This document shows positions 16,454 to 25,920 of a stretch of DNA of 64,000 nucleotides, in pieces. This DNA comes from Planctomycetota bacterium (lineage in GTDB: Bacteria > Planctomycetota > UBA8742 > UBA2392). The DNA lies in NCBI GenBank assembly GCA_019912315.1, contig JAIOJA010000064.1, positions 1-64,000 of the forward strand. Reading direction: 5' to 3'. The first letter of the stretch is position 1; every line of letters starts with the position of its first letter. Position numbers and translations under genes: made by a program. A model generated the notes under the pieces. The model made no database searches, was not told where the DNA came from, and saw only the letters and a program-made list of their open reading frames with translations.

Positions 16454-19414
16454 GTGAAGATGGAAATCGGAACAAACAACAATGACTTCTCCGACATGCC
16501 GCCTGAATTGAAGGCGGAGATGAAGGAAGTCAGTCAATCGCGCCGCGACTTCATGAAAGTCACGGGCATGGCTGCCATGGGCGCCGTCATCGCGGGTTGC
16601 ACCGCTGAAGACCGTCACGTCAAGCCGCTGATCAAGAAACCGGAAGGCATCACCCCGGGCGTCGCATACAACTATGCGTCAACCTGCCAGGGCTGCAGCG
16701 CCAACTGCGGCACGCTGATGAAGGTTCGCGACGGGCGCCCGATCAAGCTCGAGGGCAACGCAATCAGCCCAATTAACGGCACAGGGCTTTGCGCGACGGG
16801 ACAGGCGCAACTCTGGACGCTGTACAATCCGGACCGCCTGCACAGCCCGACCAAGGGTGGCGAACCCGTCGAGTGGAGCGACATCGACGCCGCGGCCAAG
16901 GCTGTCGCGGGGGGCGCCGTGCTGTTGACCGGCACGATCAACGGCCCTTGCGCCAACAGCGTGATCAACAAGTTCAAGGCAAAGGGCGGCAGGCACGTAA
17001 GCTACGACGCCGTGTCATGCTACGCGATCGCCAAGGCCCACGGGCAGACGCACGGCACGCCCGTGATTCCAGGCTACTACTTCGATCAGGCGACCACGGT
17101 GTTCAGCTTTGATGCGGACTTCCTGGGCGCCTGGATCAGCCCGGTTGGCTTCGCGCGTGACTGGGCGACGCGCCGCGACCTCAAGTTCGGACGCGACGGC
17201 AAGGACATGAGCCGCCTGGTTAGTTTCGAGGCGCGCATGTCGCTGACCGGCGCCAACGCCGACGAGCGCGTGCGCATCAAGGATTCCGAGCGCGGCGCGG
17301 TGCTGATGGACCTGGCAAAGCGCCTGGGCGGCGACCTGGGTGCAGTCGGCAAGCACAGCGTACCCGAAGCCGACATGGCCCGCCTGGCCGAAGAGCTGAA
17401 GCAGGCCGGTCGCCGCGCGCTGGTGATCACGGGCAGTCTCGACGTCAATGAGCAGTTGGTCGCCAACTGGATCAACAACAAACTGGGAGCGTACGGCACG
17501 ACGCTGGATCTGCGCCGCCCGTCGCGCCAGAAGCTCGGCGACGACGACGCGCTCGCGCAGCTGATCAAGGACATGAGCGCCGGCAGCGTGAAGACGCTGA
17601 TCGTCTGGGGCGTGAACCCTGTTTATGACCTGCCGAATGGCGCCGCCTTCAAAGAGGCCATGGGCAAGGTCGCCAACACGATCGCCATCAGCAGCCACGC
17701 GGACGAAACGGCAAGCGAATGCCAGTGGATCGCCGCCGAAGACGACCCGCTCGAAACCTGGAACGATTTTGAGCCCGTCCAGGGTATCTTCAGTCTCGCC
17801 CAGCCCGGCATTCGCCGCCTTTGGAACACACGCAGCGGCTTCGCCAGCCTGCTGAAGTGGATCGGCGACCCGGACGGCAACAAGGATTACCGCGAGGTGC
17901 TGAAGGCGTTCTGGGAGGCCAATCTGCCCAGGGGCATGAACTGGACCCAGGCCGTTGAGCAGGGTACGGGCGGCGCCAGCGGCGATGTTCGTGGCGACCA
18001 CCCGGGCTTCAACAACGCCGCTATGGGCGCGGCCCGGGATGCCGGTAAAGTCGAAAGCGCCACGCTCGAGGTCGTCACCTACGAGTCCTACAACCTGCGC
18101 GACGGCAGGCACGCGACCAACGGCTGGTTGCAGGAGATGGCGGACCCGATGTCGCGCATCTCATGGACCAACGTCGCGTTCATGTCGCCCGCCACCATGA
18201 AAGCCCAGGGCGTCGACGAAGGCGACATGGTTGAGTTGAGTGTCGAGGGCGCAAGCTGCAAAGTGCCCGCCAACCGCCAGCCCGGCATGGCCGACGGCGT
18301 GGTTGCGGTCAGCCTGGGCTACGGGCGCACCAAGGCCGGGCCGATCGTCCACGGTCGCGGTGTTGAGGAAGACGCCGTTGACCCTGACCTGCTGGACGAA
18401 GGCATTCACGCCATCGGCGGCAACGCGTTTCCGTTCATCGGCGCGAAGTCGGTCAGTCTCAGCGCAACAGGTCGCACGATCAGGCTGGCGAAAGTATCCA
18501 CGCACGACAGCCAGGAAGACCGCCCGATCCTGAAGCAGACCAGCCTTGAGCAATGGAAGAAGAACCCGAAGTCGGGCAACGAGCACGAGATTCCGCCCGT
18601 TGACATCACTCTGTGGCCGCGCTGGGACTACAAGGGGCACAAGTGGGGCATGGTCGTTGACCTGAACTCGTGCATCGGCTGCAGCGCCTGCCAGGTCGCG
18701 TGCAGCATCGAGAACAACGTGCCGGTCGTGGGCAAGGAAGAAGTCTGGTATCGCCGCGAGATGCACTGGATTCGTGTCGATACCTACTACGAAGACAACG
18801 ACGGCAGCAAGTTCGACGGCAAGAAAACGGAAGACATCAACCCGGAAGTCGGCTTCCAGCCGATGATGTGCCAGCACTGCGATAACGCTCCGTGCGAAAC
18901 GGTCTGCCCGGTGATCGCGACAAGCCACAGCGACGAAGGGTTGAACGTGCAGGCCTACAACCGCTGCATCGGCACGCGCTACTGCGCGAACAACTGCCCG
19001 TACAAGGTGCGCCGCTTCAACTGGTTCCGCTACGAGAACCTCAACCTGACCATGAACCTGGTGCTGAACCCGGACATTGTGGTGCGCAGCCGCGGCGTGA
19101 TGGAAAAATGCAGCATGTGCGCGCAGCGTATCTACGACGGCAAGCGCGAGGCGGCATTGCACGACACGAAGATTGTGGATGGGGCGATCACGCCGGCCTG
19201 CGCGCAGACCTGCCCGACGGACGCCATCACTTTCGGCGACCTGAACGACTCGGAGCACAAGGTCGCCAAGCTGCTGAAGGACCCGCGCAATTATGCGGTG
19301 CTGGCGGAAATCAACACGCGCCCGGGCGTCACGTACCTCACCAAGGTGCGCAACCGCCCGGCGAAGGAATCCGAATTGAAGTTGACCGCAAACGATCACG
19401 GGCACGACCACTAG
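16454..19414 (+). CDS. actB: Alternative complex III subunit ActB (molybdopterin-like plus iron-sulfur protein)
   Basis: A 986 aa fusion of a molybdopterin-oxidoreductase-like domain (about 70-690) and a ferredoxin-like domain (about 730-930). It conducts electrons from the quinol site to ActA/ActE. The N terminus has a twin-arginine-like SRRDFMKV and a lipobox IAGC (C49), so it is probably exported and lipidated. The B2 domain has four cysteine groups, CIGCSACQVAC, CQHCDNAPCETVCPV, CIGTRYCANNCPYK and CSMCAQ with CAQTCP, fitting the usual iron-sulfur chain. Unusually, the molybdopterin-like domain retains C78, C81, C85 and C113, a motif of true molybdoenzymes that I recall as missing from well-studied ActB proteins. 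ATG 16460 is an alternative start. Confidence 0.92.
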   Translation: MKMEIGTNNNDFSDMPPELKAEMKEVSQSRRDFMKVTGMAAMGAVIAGCTAEDRHVKPLIKKPEGITPGVAYNYASTCQGCSANCGTLMKVRDGRPIKLEGNAISPINGTGLCATGQAQLWTLYNPDRLHSPTKGGEPVEWSDIDAAAKAVAGGAVLLTGTINGPCANSVINKFKAKGGRHVSYDAVSCYAIAKAHGQTHGTPVIPGYYFDQATTVFSFDADFLGAWISPVGFARDWATRRDLKFGRDGKDMSRLVSFEARMSLTGANADERVRIKDSERGAVLMDLAKRLGGDLGAVGKHSVPEADMARLAEELKQAGRRALVITGSLDVNEQLVANWINNKLGAYGTTLDLRRPSRQKLGDDDALAQLIKDMSAGSVKTLIVWGVNPVYDLPNGAAFKEAMGKVANTIAISSHADETASECQWIAAEDDPLETWNDFEPVQGIFSLAQPGIRRLWNTRSGFASLLKWIGDPDGNKDYREVLKAFWEANLPRGMNWTQAVEQGTGGASGDVRGDHPGFNNAAMGAARDAGKVESATLEVVTYESYNLRDGRHATNGWLQEMADPMSRISWTNVAFMSPATMKAQGVDEGDMVELSVEGASCKVPANRQPGMADGVVAVSLGYGRTKAGPIVHGRGVEEDAVDPDLLDEGIHAIGGNAFPFIGAKSVSLSATGRTIRLAKVSTHDSQEDRPILKQTSLEQWKKNPKSGNEHEIPPVDITLWPRWDYKGHKWGMVVDLNSCIGCSACQVACSIENNVPVVGKEEVWYRREMHWIRVDTYYEDNDGSKFDGKKTEDINPEVGFQPMMCQHCDNAPCETVCPVIATSHSDEGLNVQAYNRCIGTRYCANNCPYKVRRFNWFRYENLNLTMNLVLNPDIVVRSRGVMEKCSMCAQRIYDGKREAALHDTKIVDGAITPACAQTCPTDAITFGDLNDSEHKVAKLLKDPRNYAVLAEINTRPGVTYLTKVRNRPAKESELKLTANDHGHDH

Positions 19415-19493
19415 GACGCCCGAGCCGGGGGAATCACCCGAAGGGAACGAAGGCGGACACGAGCAACGCAGGACGACGTAAGGAAGCAACAAG

Positions 19494-20903
19494 TTGGGAA
19501 CGGTGTACTCAAAACTTCGCAAACCGCTCGTCGAAGGCGACAAGTCCCTTCACGACGTTACGCATGACGTCTGCCACTCCATTGAGGGCAAGCCGTCACA
19601 GTTGTGGTGGTTCGGCTTCTTGGGCACGGGTCTGGTGACGTTGTTGCTTGTCGCCGTCGTGGGCTGGCTGCTGTATGAAGGCGTCGGCGTCTGGGGTCTG
19701 AACAAGACCGTCGGCTGGGGCTTCGATATCACCAACTTCGTGTTCTGGGTCGGTATCGGTCACGCCGGCACGCTGATCTCGGCCGTGCTGTTCCTGTTCC
19801 GCCAGAAGTGGCGCACGAGTATCAACCGCTCTGCCGAGGCCATGACCCTGTTCGCAGTGGTGTGCGCCGGTCTGTTCCCGCTGATTCACATGGGGCGGCT
19901 GTGGATCGGCTTCCTGTGGGTTGCGCCCTACCCCAACCTGCGCGGACCTCTATGGGTGAACTTCCGCAGCCCGCTGCTGTGGGACGTGTTTGCCATCTCG
20001 ACATACCTGACCATCTCGGCCGTGTTCTGGTACATCGGGCTGATTCCTGACCTGGCAGCCGTCCGCGACCGCGCGAAGCACTGGGCGCGTCGGCTGTTCT
20101 ACGGGACGCTCAGCCAGGGCTGGAACGGCAGCGTGCGGTCGTGGAATCACTACGAGACGGCCTACATGATTTTCGCCGGCCTCGCGACGCCACTGGTTTT
20201 CAGTGTGCACACGATCGTGTCGTTTGACTTTGCGACATCGGTGATTCCGGGCTGGCACACAACGATCTTCCCGCCGTACTTCGTCGCCGGCGCCGTGTTT
20301 TCGGGCTTCGGGATGGTGCTGACGCTGCTGCTGATTACGCGCAAAACCATGCGCCTTGAGCAATACATTACGATCAGCCACCTCGAGAACATGGGCAAGG
20401 TGATCATCCTGACCGGCTCGCTTGTCGGGCTGGCCTACGGCACCGAGTTCTTCATCGCCTGGTACAGCGGCAGCCTGTACGAGAGCTTTGCGTTCATCAA
20501 CCGCGCGACAGGGCCGTTTTCATGGTCGTACTGGATCATGGTCAGCTGCAACGTGTTGAGCCCGCAGGTGCTGTGGTTCAAGAAGCTGCGCCGCAATCCG
20601 ATGGTGCTGTTCGTCATGAGCATCTTCGTAAACATCGGCATGTGGTTTGAGCGCTTCGTGATTATCGTGACGTCCCTGCACCGCGACTACCTGCCTAGCA
20701 GCTGGAGTTACTACTACCCGACCCTGATCGAGGTGCTGACCCTTGTAGGCAGCTTCGGGCTGTTCTTCTTCCTGTTCTTCGCCTTCGTGCGCGTGATGCC
20801 CGCGATCGCGTTCGGCGAAGTAAAGGGCGTCATGAAGATGGGACAGACGGTCCACCACGACCCGAAACCCGCCCAGCCCGAGCCGGAGGTGAGCAATGCT
20901 TAA
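19494..20903 (+). CDS. actC: Alternative complex III subunit ActC (NrfD-like membrane protein)
   Basis: A 469 aa integral membrane subunit with about ten helices, of the NrfD/PsrC type, expected to form a quinol-binding site. The TTG at 19494 is chosen because AAGGA sits about 8 nt upstream and family members begin near here; no ATG/GTG fits better. Typical segments include [43 protein letters not shown] and the late [10 protein letters not shown]. It overlaps actD by 8 bp. Confidence 0.92.
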   Translation: MGTVYSKLRKPLVEGDKSLHDVTHDVCHSIEGKPSQLWWFGFLGTGLVTLLLVAVVGWLLYEGVGVWGLNKTVGWGFDITNFVFWVGIGHAGTLISAVLFLFRQKWRTSINRSAEAMTLFAVVCAGLFPLIHMGRLWIGFLWVAPYPNLRGPLWVNFRSPLLWDVFAISTYLTISAVFWYIGLIPDLAAVRDRAKHWARRLFYGTLSQGWNGSVRSWNHYETAYMIFAGLATPLVFSVHTIVSFDFATSVIPGWHTTIFPPYFVAGAVFSGFGMVLTLLLITRKTMRLEQYITISHLENMGKVIILTGSLVGLAYGTEFFIAWYSGSLYESFAFINRATGPFSWSYWIMVSCNVLSPQVLWFKKLRRNPMVLFVMSIFVNIGMWFERFVIIVTSLHRDYLPSSWSYYYPTLIEVLTLVGSFGLFFFLFFAFVRVMPAIAFGEVKGVMKMGQTVHHDPKPAQPEPEVSNA

Positions 20904-21486
20904 AAGCCTCCTCGATTCCCTGTTCGGGCGTGAAAAACAGCGCGATCGCCTGTTCCTTGGCGTGTTCACGGACGAAGACCACGTACTGGATGCCACCAAG
21001 GCCTGCCGCAAGGCCGGCTTCAACTTCTACGACGTCTTCAGTCCCTATGCGGTACACGGGCTGGACCGCGCCATGGGGTTGCCGTTTTCCAAGATTACGT
21101 ATGTGACGTTCCTGTGCGGGCTGATGGGTACGTGCATCGGTTTCTTTGGAATGGGCTATGTGTCGTGGTGGGATTGGCCGGTAAACATCGGCGGCAAGGA
21201 GCCGTTCCCCTTCTCGGCGTTTGTGCCGGTCATGTTCGAGCTTACGGTGCTGATCGGCGGCTTGTGCACGATGCTGGGGCTTTTCGCCTTTTGCAGGCTT
21301 TTCCCCGGCAAGAAGCCGCGCCTGTTTCACCCGCGGGTAACCGACGACCGGTTCGTAATCGCCATTGAGATTGACGAGGATTTCGACGATGCCAGATGCC
21401 GCGAAATCTTCACGACGAACCATGCCGAGGAAATGAAGGAAGTGGCGCCCGACTATGACGCACTCTCCGAAGGAGGTGCCGCATGA
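20896..21486 (+). CDS. actD: Alternative complex III subunit ActD (DUF3341)
   Basis: A 196 aa subunit with a short N-terminal soluble domain of ferredoxin-like build ([20 protein letters not shown]), two membrane helices (about 69-91 and 108-130) and a C-terminal soluble tail ending with [11 protein letters not shown]. This is the standard ActD/DUF3341 layout. It has no cofactor and helps hold ActC and ActF together. It overlaps actC by 8 bp and actE by 4 bp; a strong AAGGAGG for actE lies inside its last codons. Confidence 0.9.
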   Translation: MLKSLLDSLFGREKQRDRLFLGVFTDEDHVLDATKACRKAGFNFYDVFSPYAVHGLDRAMGLPFSKITYVTFLCGLMGTCIGFFGMGYVSWWDWPVNIGGKEPFPFSAFVPVMFELTVLIGGLCTMLGLFAFCRLFPGKKPRLFHPRVTDDRFVIAIEIDEDFDDARCREIFTTNHAEEMKEVAPDYDALSEGGAA

Positions 21487-22220
21487 TCGACAAGGTTCTG
21501 AACAAGGCGATCGACGCGAACGTCAAGCAGCTCGACAAAGCCAAGGAGTTCGTCGAGGACGCGGAGCGGCGTTTCTCGGCACGTGCCTGGATCGGCTTTG
21601 GAGTGCTGGGCGCGTCGCTTGTGTGCGCCTTCGTGGCGGCCTTCCTGTTGCGCGACTTTGGCAAGCGCAATTTCGAGTGGTTCCCCGACATGGGCTACAG
21701 CGAAGCCTGGGAAAGCCAGACCACGCACGACTACGCGAACGATTACGACAAGTACACCGAAGATTTGCCGCCGTACATTGAGGCCTGGGGCACGGCCGAG
21801 ATGGCCCCGCCCCCGGGGACGGTCTACCGCGGGCAGAAGTCGCTTGATATTCCGGAAGACGTGGGCAGCGGGCTGCCGGAGCGTCTGGCCTGGGCCCGGA
21901 CGAACCTGACGGTCAACCCGTATGCAACTGTAAGTGGCGATGACCTGGACAAGACGCTGGCGCGGGGGCGGAACCTGTTCCAGTTCAACTGCCAGGGCTG
22001 CCACGGGGTTGATGGCGTGGGCAACGCCCCCGTCACGAAGTTCGGCATCGGCGCGCCGACGCTGGCGAACGCGACTGTCCGCGACAAATACACCGACGGC
22101 GAGTTGTTCTACATCATCACGAACGGCATTAACACCATGCCCGCGCATATGGCACACGTGGACTATGACGACCGCTGGATCGTCGTCCGCTACCTGCGCG
22201 AGTTGCAGAAGAACAAGTAA
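21483..22220 (+). CDS. actE: Alternative complex III subunit ActE, monoheme cytochrome c
   Basis: A 245 aa cytochrome c with an N-terminal membrane anchor (about residues 36-56), an intermediate segment rich in Trp/Tyr (FEWFPDMGYSEAWESQ), and a C-terminal cytochrome c domain with one heme site, CQGCH (about residue 177). A distal NTMPAHMAHV segment probably supplies the Met ligand. Start ATG overlaps the actD stop and is preceded by AAGGAGG. In the complex it offers a second c-type heme outlet beside ActA. Confidence 0.9.
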   Translation: MIDKVLNKAIDANVKQLDKAKEFVEDAERRFSARAWIGFGVLGASLVCAFVAAFLLRDFGKRNFEWFPDMGYSEAWESQTTHDYANDYDKYTEDLPPYIEAWGTAEMAPPPGTVYRGQKSLDIPEDVGSGLPERLAWARTNLTVNPYATVSGDDLDKTLARGRNLFQFNCQGCHGVDGVGNAPVTKFGIGAPTLANATVRDKYTDGELFYIITNGINTMPAHMAHVDYDDRWIVVRYLRELQKNK

Positions 22221-22221
22221 G

Positions 22222-22340
22222 TCAGGGAACAGAGTTCAGGTTACGGGAAAGGCAGGACACAGGCGAAGGGACAACTTGGTGGGGACGGGGACATTCGCTG
22301 TTCCCTGAGGCCTGCCATCTGACCCCTGAAACCTGTCCGA
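22222..22340. repeat. Intergenic inverted repeat between actE and actF
   Basis: CAGGGAACAG (22223-22232) pairs with CTGTTCCCTG (22299-22308), flanked by CAGGTT/AACCTG-type repeats (22237 and 22329 regions). It falls in the only long gap (128 bp) between act genes, so it may set the ratio of ActF to the upstream subunits by pausing, processing or partial termination. Confidence 0.5.
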
Positions 22341-22348
22341 AAGACACC

Positions 22349-23584
22349 ATGAGCGCACCGGTTATCGACGAACCCGAGAAATTCGCATTCCCGCCATTGC
22401 TCAAGATGGCGAGCCTCGGCGTGTTTCTGCTCGGTATGGTGGTGTTCGGGCTGTCCTTTATCGGCGGCGCGGATCTGGCGTTCGGCGGCTGGGCGATAGC
22501 AAGCTGGTACGTGCTCGGCTTTCCGCTGTTCGCCATGTTCTTCCTGTGTATCAACCACCTGTCCAACGCGGGCTGGCACGTCACCATGAAACGCGTGCCC
22601 GAGGCCTGGACGCGCTGGTTCCCCGTCGGGCTGGTCACCATTCTGATCGTGACCGCGTCCTTCCTGTGGCACGACAACCAGTTGTATGAATGGGTACACC
22701 CGCACGATCACGGCGACCTGCACAGCGAACTGATCGCGCACAAGCAGCCCTGGATGAACCCGCAGTTCTTCTACATCCGCATGGCCATCTACTTCGTGCT
22801 GTGGATCGCCTTTGCCTGGATGATCGTGGGCCAGAGCCGCAAGCAGGACGTTGACGGCGACGTCAAGCACACGCTCAGGGGCAAGGCCCTGTCGGCGCCC
22901 TTCGGTATCGTCTTTGGGCTGAGTGTGACGTTCGCCAGCATGGACTACATCATGAGTGTTGAGCCCGCATGGTTCAGCACAATGTATGGTGTGTACCACT
23001 TCGCCGGTATCATCGAGAGCGGCTTCGCCATGCTGATTCTCGTGCTGCTGCTGCTGCGCCGTCTCGGCTACTACAAGACCGCAGTCAACGAAAACCACTT
23101 CCATAACCTTGGTATATGGCTGCTGGCGGCCGCCACGTTCTGGGCCTACATCTGGTTCTGCCAGTTCATGCTGATCTGGTACTCGAACATCCCGGAAGAA
23201 ACCGGGCACTTCCTGGCACGCTGGAACACGCCCTGGTTCTGGGTAACGTTTATTGTGAACCCGGTATTGAACTGGGCGCTGGTGTTCCTGCTGCTGCTGC
23301 CGCGCCCCAACAAGCGCAACACGAAGGTCCTTGCAATCGCCGCGGTGTTCGCGCTGCTCGGGCGCTTCGTCGACATCTGGCAGTTCGTGTCTCCCCGCCC
23401 GCACGCCAACGCGGAGGGCGTCCCCGTGCCGCATTACATGCCTTGGGAGACGTTCTGGCAGGTCTTCATCGTGGTCGGCATGATCGGCGGGTTCCTGTTC
23501 GTCACGCTTTGGGCGCTTGAGAAAGCACCCCTGCTGGCGAAAAAAGACCCGTACTTCGACGAGAGCGTTCATCACCACCTGTAA
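22349..23584 (+). CDS. actF: Alternative complex III subunit ActF (NrfD-like membrane protein)
   Basis: A 411 aa second NrfD-like membrane subunit with about ten helices, thought to take part in proton handling. It has the paired-histidine segment WVHPHDHGDLHSELIAHKQPWMN after helix 3, YIRMAIYFVLWIAFAW, and the late YMPWETFWQVFIVVGMIGGF. It ends with a His-rich VHHHL. It follows actE after 128 bp containing an inverted repeat. No terminal oxidase genes follow, unlike many act operons. Confidence 0.92.
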   Translation: MSAPVIDEPEKFAFPPLLKMASLGVFLLGMVVFGLSFIGGADLAFGGWAIASWYVLGFPLFAMFFLCINHLSNAGWHVTMKRVPEAWTRWFPVGLVTILIVTASFLWHDNQLYEWVHPHDHGDLHSELIAHKQPWMNPQFFYIRMAIYFVLWIAFAWMIVGQSRKQDVDGDVKHTLRGKALSAPFGIVFGLSVTFASMDYIMSVEPAWFSTMYGVYHFAGIIESGFAMLILVLLLLRRLGYYKTAVNENHFHNLGIWLLAAATFWAYIWFCQFMLIWYSNIPEETGHFLARWNTPWFWVTFIVNPVLNWALVFLLLLPRPNKRNTKVLAIAAVFALLGRFVDIWQFVSPRPHANAEGVPVPHYMPWETFWQVFIVVGMIGGFLFVTLWALEKAPLLAKKDPYFDESVHHHL

Positions 23585-23665
23585 CAGGTTTGAGGTTTCA
23601 GGTTTCAGGTTTCAGGGAACGGTGTGTAATCTGCCTGACCCCTGAAACCTGAAACCTGAAACCTG
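23585..23665. repeat. Large heptad hairpin abutting a start codon
   Basis: Three to four copies of CAGGTTT (23585-23617) face three copies of CCTGAAA (23639-23665), giving an almost perfect stem of about 26 bp with a loop of about 21 nt. The second arm ends two bases before the ATG of the next gene (23668) and takes the place of a Shine-Dalgarno site. It probably terminates or stabilises actF mRNA. Confidence 0.7.
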
Positions 23666-23667
23666 TC

Positions 23668-25083
23668 ATGCTGCGAGTCATCCTCGCCTCGCTGATCTTC
23701 GCGTCAGCGCTGGCCGCACAGGACAACCACTACTGGACCCACCAGTTCGGCACCCGCGCATCCCTGATGGGCGGCGCCGTGGTCGGGGGCGTAAACGACA
23801 CCAGCGCCGTCTATTACAACCCGGCGCGTCTCGGCTGGATCGACAACGACTCCTTGAAGGTAAGCGCCGACGGCTACCAGCTCGCGATTCTCACGATTCA
23901 GGACGGCGCCGGCAAAGGTGAAGACCTGACGTCCACCCAAGGCGACATCGTCCCCCTGGCCGCCAGCGGCGTGTACACCTTTCCGCAGCCGCGCCTGGCG
24001 CTGGGCTTCCACATACTTGCGCGACAGTACTCCGACATTTCCGTCAGCACGCGCCGCGAGGCGTTTCAGAACGTCATTGACGACACGCGCTCGCCCGGCG
24101 ACGAGGACTTCATCGGCAGTTTCAGCTTCAACAGTGACGTCGAGGAGTACTGGGCGGGGCTCGGCTTCGGATGGGCCCCCCTCGACTGGCTCAGCATCGG
24201 CATCACCCACTTCGGCGCCCTGCGCTTTGATACCCAGGACCTCAGCATCACCACCCGCGCCGTCAATACAGCCGGCGAGACCTTCGGTGCGGACAACATC
24301 GCCGGCTGGGATTACTGGAACGTGCGCATGTTGTGGAAGGGCGGGCTGGCCCTGGAATTCGGCGGGCTCAAGATGGGCTTTACGGTGACTACCCAGAGCC
24401 TCAACCTGTTCGGTGGCGCGACGGTACGCCGACAGATCAGCGTCGATGACCTTGATATCGACGGCGACGGCGCGGGCAACGATTTCGAAGCCAACGACCG
24501 CCGCGACGGTGTCAGCACCCGCTTTCGCTCGCCGTGGTCCTTCGCGACCGGCGTTGACTACGACTTCGGGCCCGTCCTGCTTGCCATTGCGGCGGAGTGG
24601 TTTCTGCCGGTCGGGCGCTACGCCGCCGCCAAACCGACAGGCGACAAGGCCTTCTACCGGGGTGGGATCTCGACGGAAAACAGCAAGGACCTGCTGACGG
24701 TTTACGACGGTCGGCGTGGCGCGTTCAACATCGCCATCGGGCTCGAGACGGAGTTTTCGGGCGACTGGTCCGGCTTCTGGAGCATGAGGCGCGATGCCGG
24801 CGCCGATTATCTGGGGCACGGCGACGACCTGCACTTCGGCATCAGCACCTGGGACCTGTTCCACTTCGCTACGGGTATCTCGTTCACCACCCGCCAGGAT
24901 GACGGCACACCCAAGCACGAACTTATGATCGGGCTGCAATTGGCCGTGGGCGCGGACCGCACCGTGCAGCCGGTCAGCTTTGATGATCCGCGTGAAAACC
25001 GGCTGCTGACCGGGCAAACGCGCGGCACGGACATCAGTTACTTCGCGATCAGCCTGATCGTGGGCTACACGTACTATTTCTAG
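23668..25083 (+). CDS. Outer-membrane beta-barrel protein (FadL/PorV-like)
   Basis: A 471 aa protein with a signal peptide (about residues 1-17, LAAQ) and alternating-residue strands throughout, ending VGYTYYF with a terminal Phe as in many outer-membrane barrels. The N-terminal part, RASLMGGAVVGGVNDTSAVYYNPARLGWI, has the asymmetry/NPA signature of FadL/OmpP1 and PorV relatives. Substrate unknown. A 14-residue Asp-rich loop (DDLDIDGDGAGNDFE) could bind calcium. It is bounded by intergenic hairpins on both sides, so it is probably its own transcription unit. Confidence 0.7.
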   Translation: MLRVILASLIFASALAAQDNHYWTHQFGTRASLMGGAVVGGVNDTSAVYYNPARLGWIDNDSLKVSADGYQLAILTIQDGAGKGEDLTSTQGDIVPLAASGVYTFPQPRLALGFHILARQYSDISVSTRREAFQNVIDDTRSPGDEDFIGSFSFNSDVEEYWAGLGFGWAPLDWLSIGITHFGALRFDTQDLSITTRAVNTAGETFGADNIAGWDYWNVRMLWKGGLALEFGGLKMGFTVTTQSLNLFGGATVRRQISVDDLDIDGDGAGNDFEANDRRDGVSTRFRSPWSFATGVDYDFGPVLLAIAAEWFLPVGRYAAAKPTGDKAFYRGGISTENSKDLLTVYDGRRGAFNIAIGLETEFSGDWSGFWSMRRDAGADYLGHGDDLHFGISTWDLFHFATGISFTTRQDDGTPKHELMIGLQLAVGADRTVQPVSFDDPRENRLLTGQTRGTDISYFAISLIVGYTYYF

Positions 25084-25155
25084 TTAGGGGTTCCGAGTTG
25101 TTTTCGAACGTGCGGCAGTTAACACAGAACTCTGAACGCGGAACCCGGAACTGAA
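25084..25155. repeat. Heptad-register repeat between the barrel gene and xth
   Basis: Before the xth start lie four 7-mers of the form GAACTCT, GAACGCG, GAACCCG, GAACTGA (about 25128-25155). The left side holds the inverted GGGGTTCCGAGTT (about 25087-25099). This is the same architecture as the CCTGAAA elements with a different heptamer. Confidence 0.5.
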
Positions 25156-25920
25156 ATGTTGATCGCCACCTGGAACGTCAACTCGATCAAAGTCCGCATC
25201 GGTCACCTGCTTGACTGGCTCAAACACGTAGAGCCCGACGTTGTCTGCCTGCAGGAACTGAAGCTCACGACCGAGCTGTTCCCCTTCGACGAAGTGGGCG
25301 AACTTGGCTACGAGGGCGCTGTCTACGGCCAGCCCGGCTACAACGGCGTCGCAATTCTGTCCCGTCTCCCCATTGAGGAAGTGATCGAAGGCTTTCCCGG
25401 CGAGGAAGGCCAGTCGCGCGTAATCGAGGCCGTGATCGAGGGTTTGCACGTGTTCAGTGTCTACGCGCCCAACGGGCAGGCGCCTGACAGCGACAAGTTC
25501 AAGTTCAAGCAGCGCTTCTACAGGGCCCTGCGCGAGCACATGGACGGGCTCGGCAAATCCAGCGAGCCCATGGCCCTGTGCGGTGACTTCAACATCGCGC
25601 CCGATGACCGCGACGTCTGGGACCCGGTCAGGCTGAAGGGTGAAATCGGCTTTCACCCGGCCGAGCACGAGTGGCTGAAACACCTCACCGACTGGGGTCT
25701 GCACGACAGCCTGCGTTTGGTGGACGACCGCGGCGGGCTGTTCTCGTGGTGGGATTACCGCGGCGGCGGTTTCGCAAAGGATCACGGCATGCGCATCGAC
25801 CAGATCTGGGTAAGCGACGCCCTCAAGGACGCCGTCAAGAAGGCCTGGATCGACCTGGAGCCGCGCGGGCTGGACAAACCATCCGACCACACCCCGGTAC
25901 TGTGCGAGCTCGACTGGTAG
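25156..25920 (+). CDS. xth: Exodeoxyribonuclease III (AP endonuclease family 1)
   Basis: Cuts DNA at abasic sites and removes 3' blocks in base excision repair. The 254 aa product has the family motifs in order: ATWNVNSIK (metal/phosphate Asn), LQELK (metal Glu, about residue 35), YAPNGQ (Tyr), LCGDFNIAP (Asp/Asn), MRIDQIWVS and the final KPSDHTPV with the catalytic His. Length is that of the compact exonuclease III type. Two unknown genes and a methyltransferase follow in the same direction. Confidence 0.94.
   Translation: MLIATWNVNSIKVRIGHLLDWLKHVEPDVVCLQELKLTTELFPFDEVGELGYEGAVYGQPGYNGVAILSRLPIEEVIEGFPGEEGQSRVIEAVIEGLHVFSVYAPNGQAPDSDKFKFKQRFYRALREHMDGLGKSSEPMALCGDFNIAPDDRDVWDPVRLKGEIGFHPAEHEWLKHLTDWGLHDSLRLVDDRGGLFSWWDYRGGGFAKDHGMRIDQIWVSDALKDAVKKAWIDLEPRGLDKPSDHTPVLCELDW

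Noticed and set aside
18161-19543. 460 aa minus-strand open frame opposite actB
   Set aside because: It overlaps the conserved iron-sulfur region of ActB; the product has no recognisable motifs and the codon pattern of a shadow frame.
23585-23665. CRISPR array from the repeated CAGGTTT/CCTGAAA units
   Set aside because: The units are only 7 bp, contiguous with no unique spacers, and inverted; no cas genes are present.
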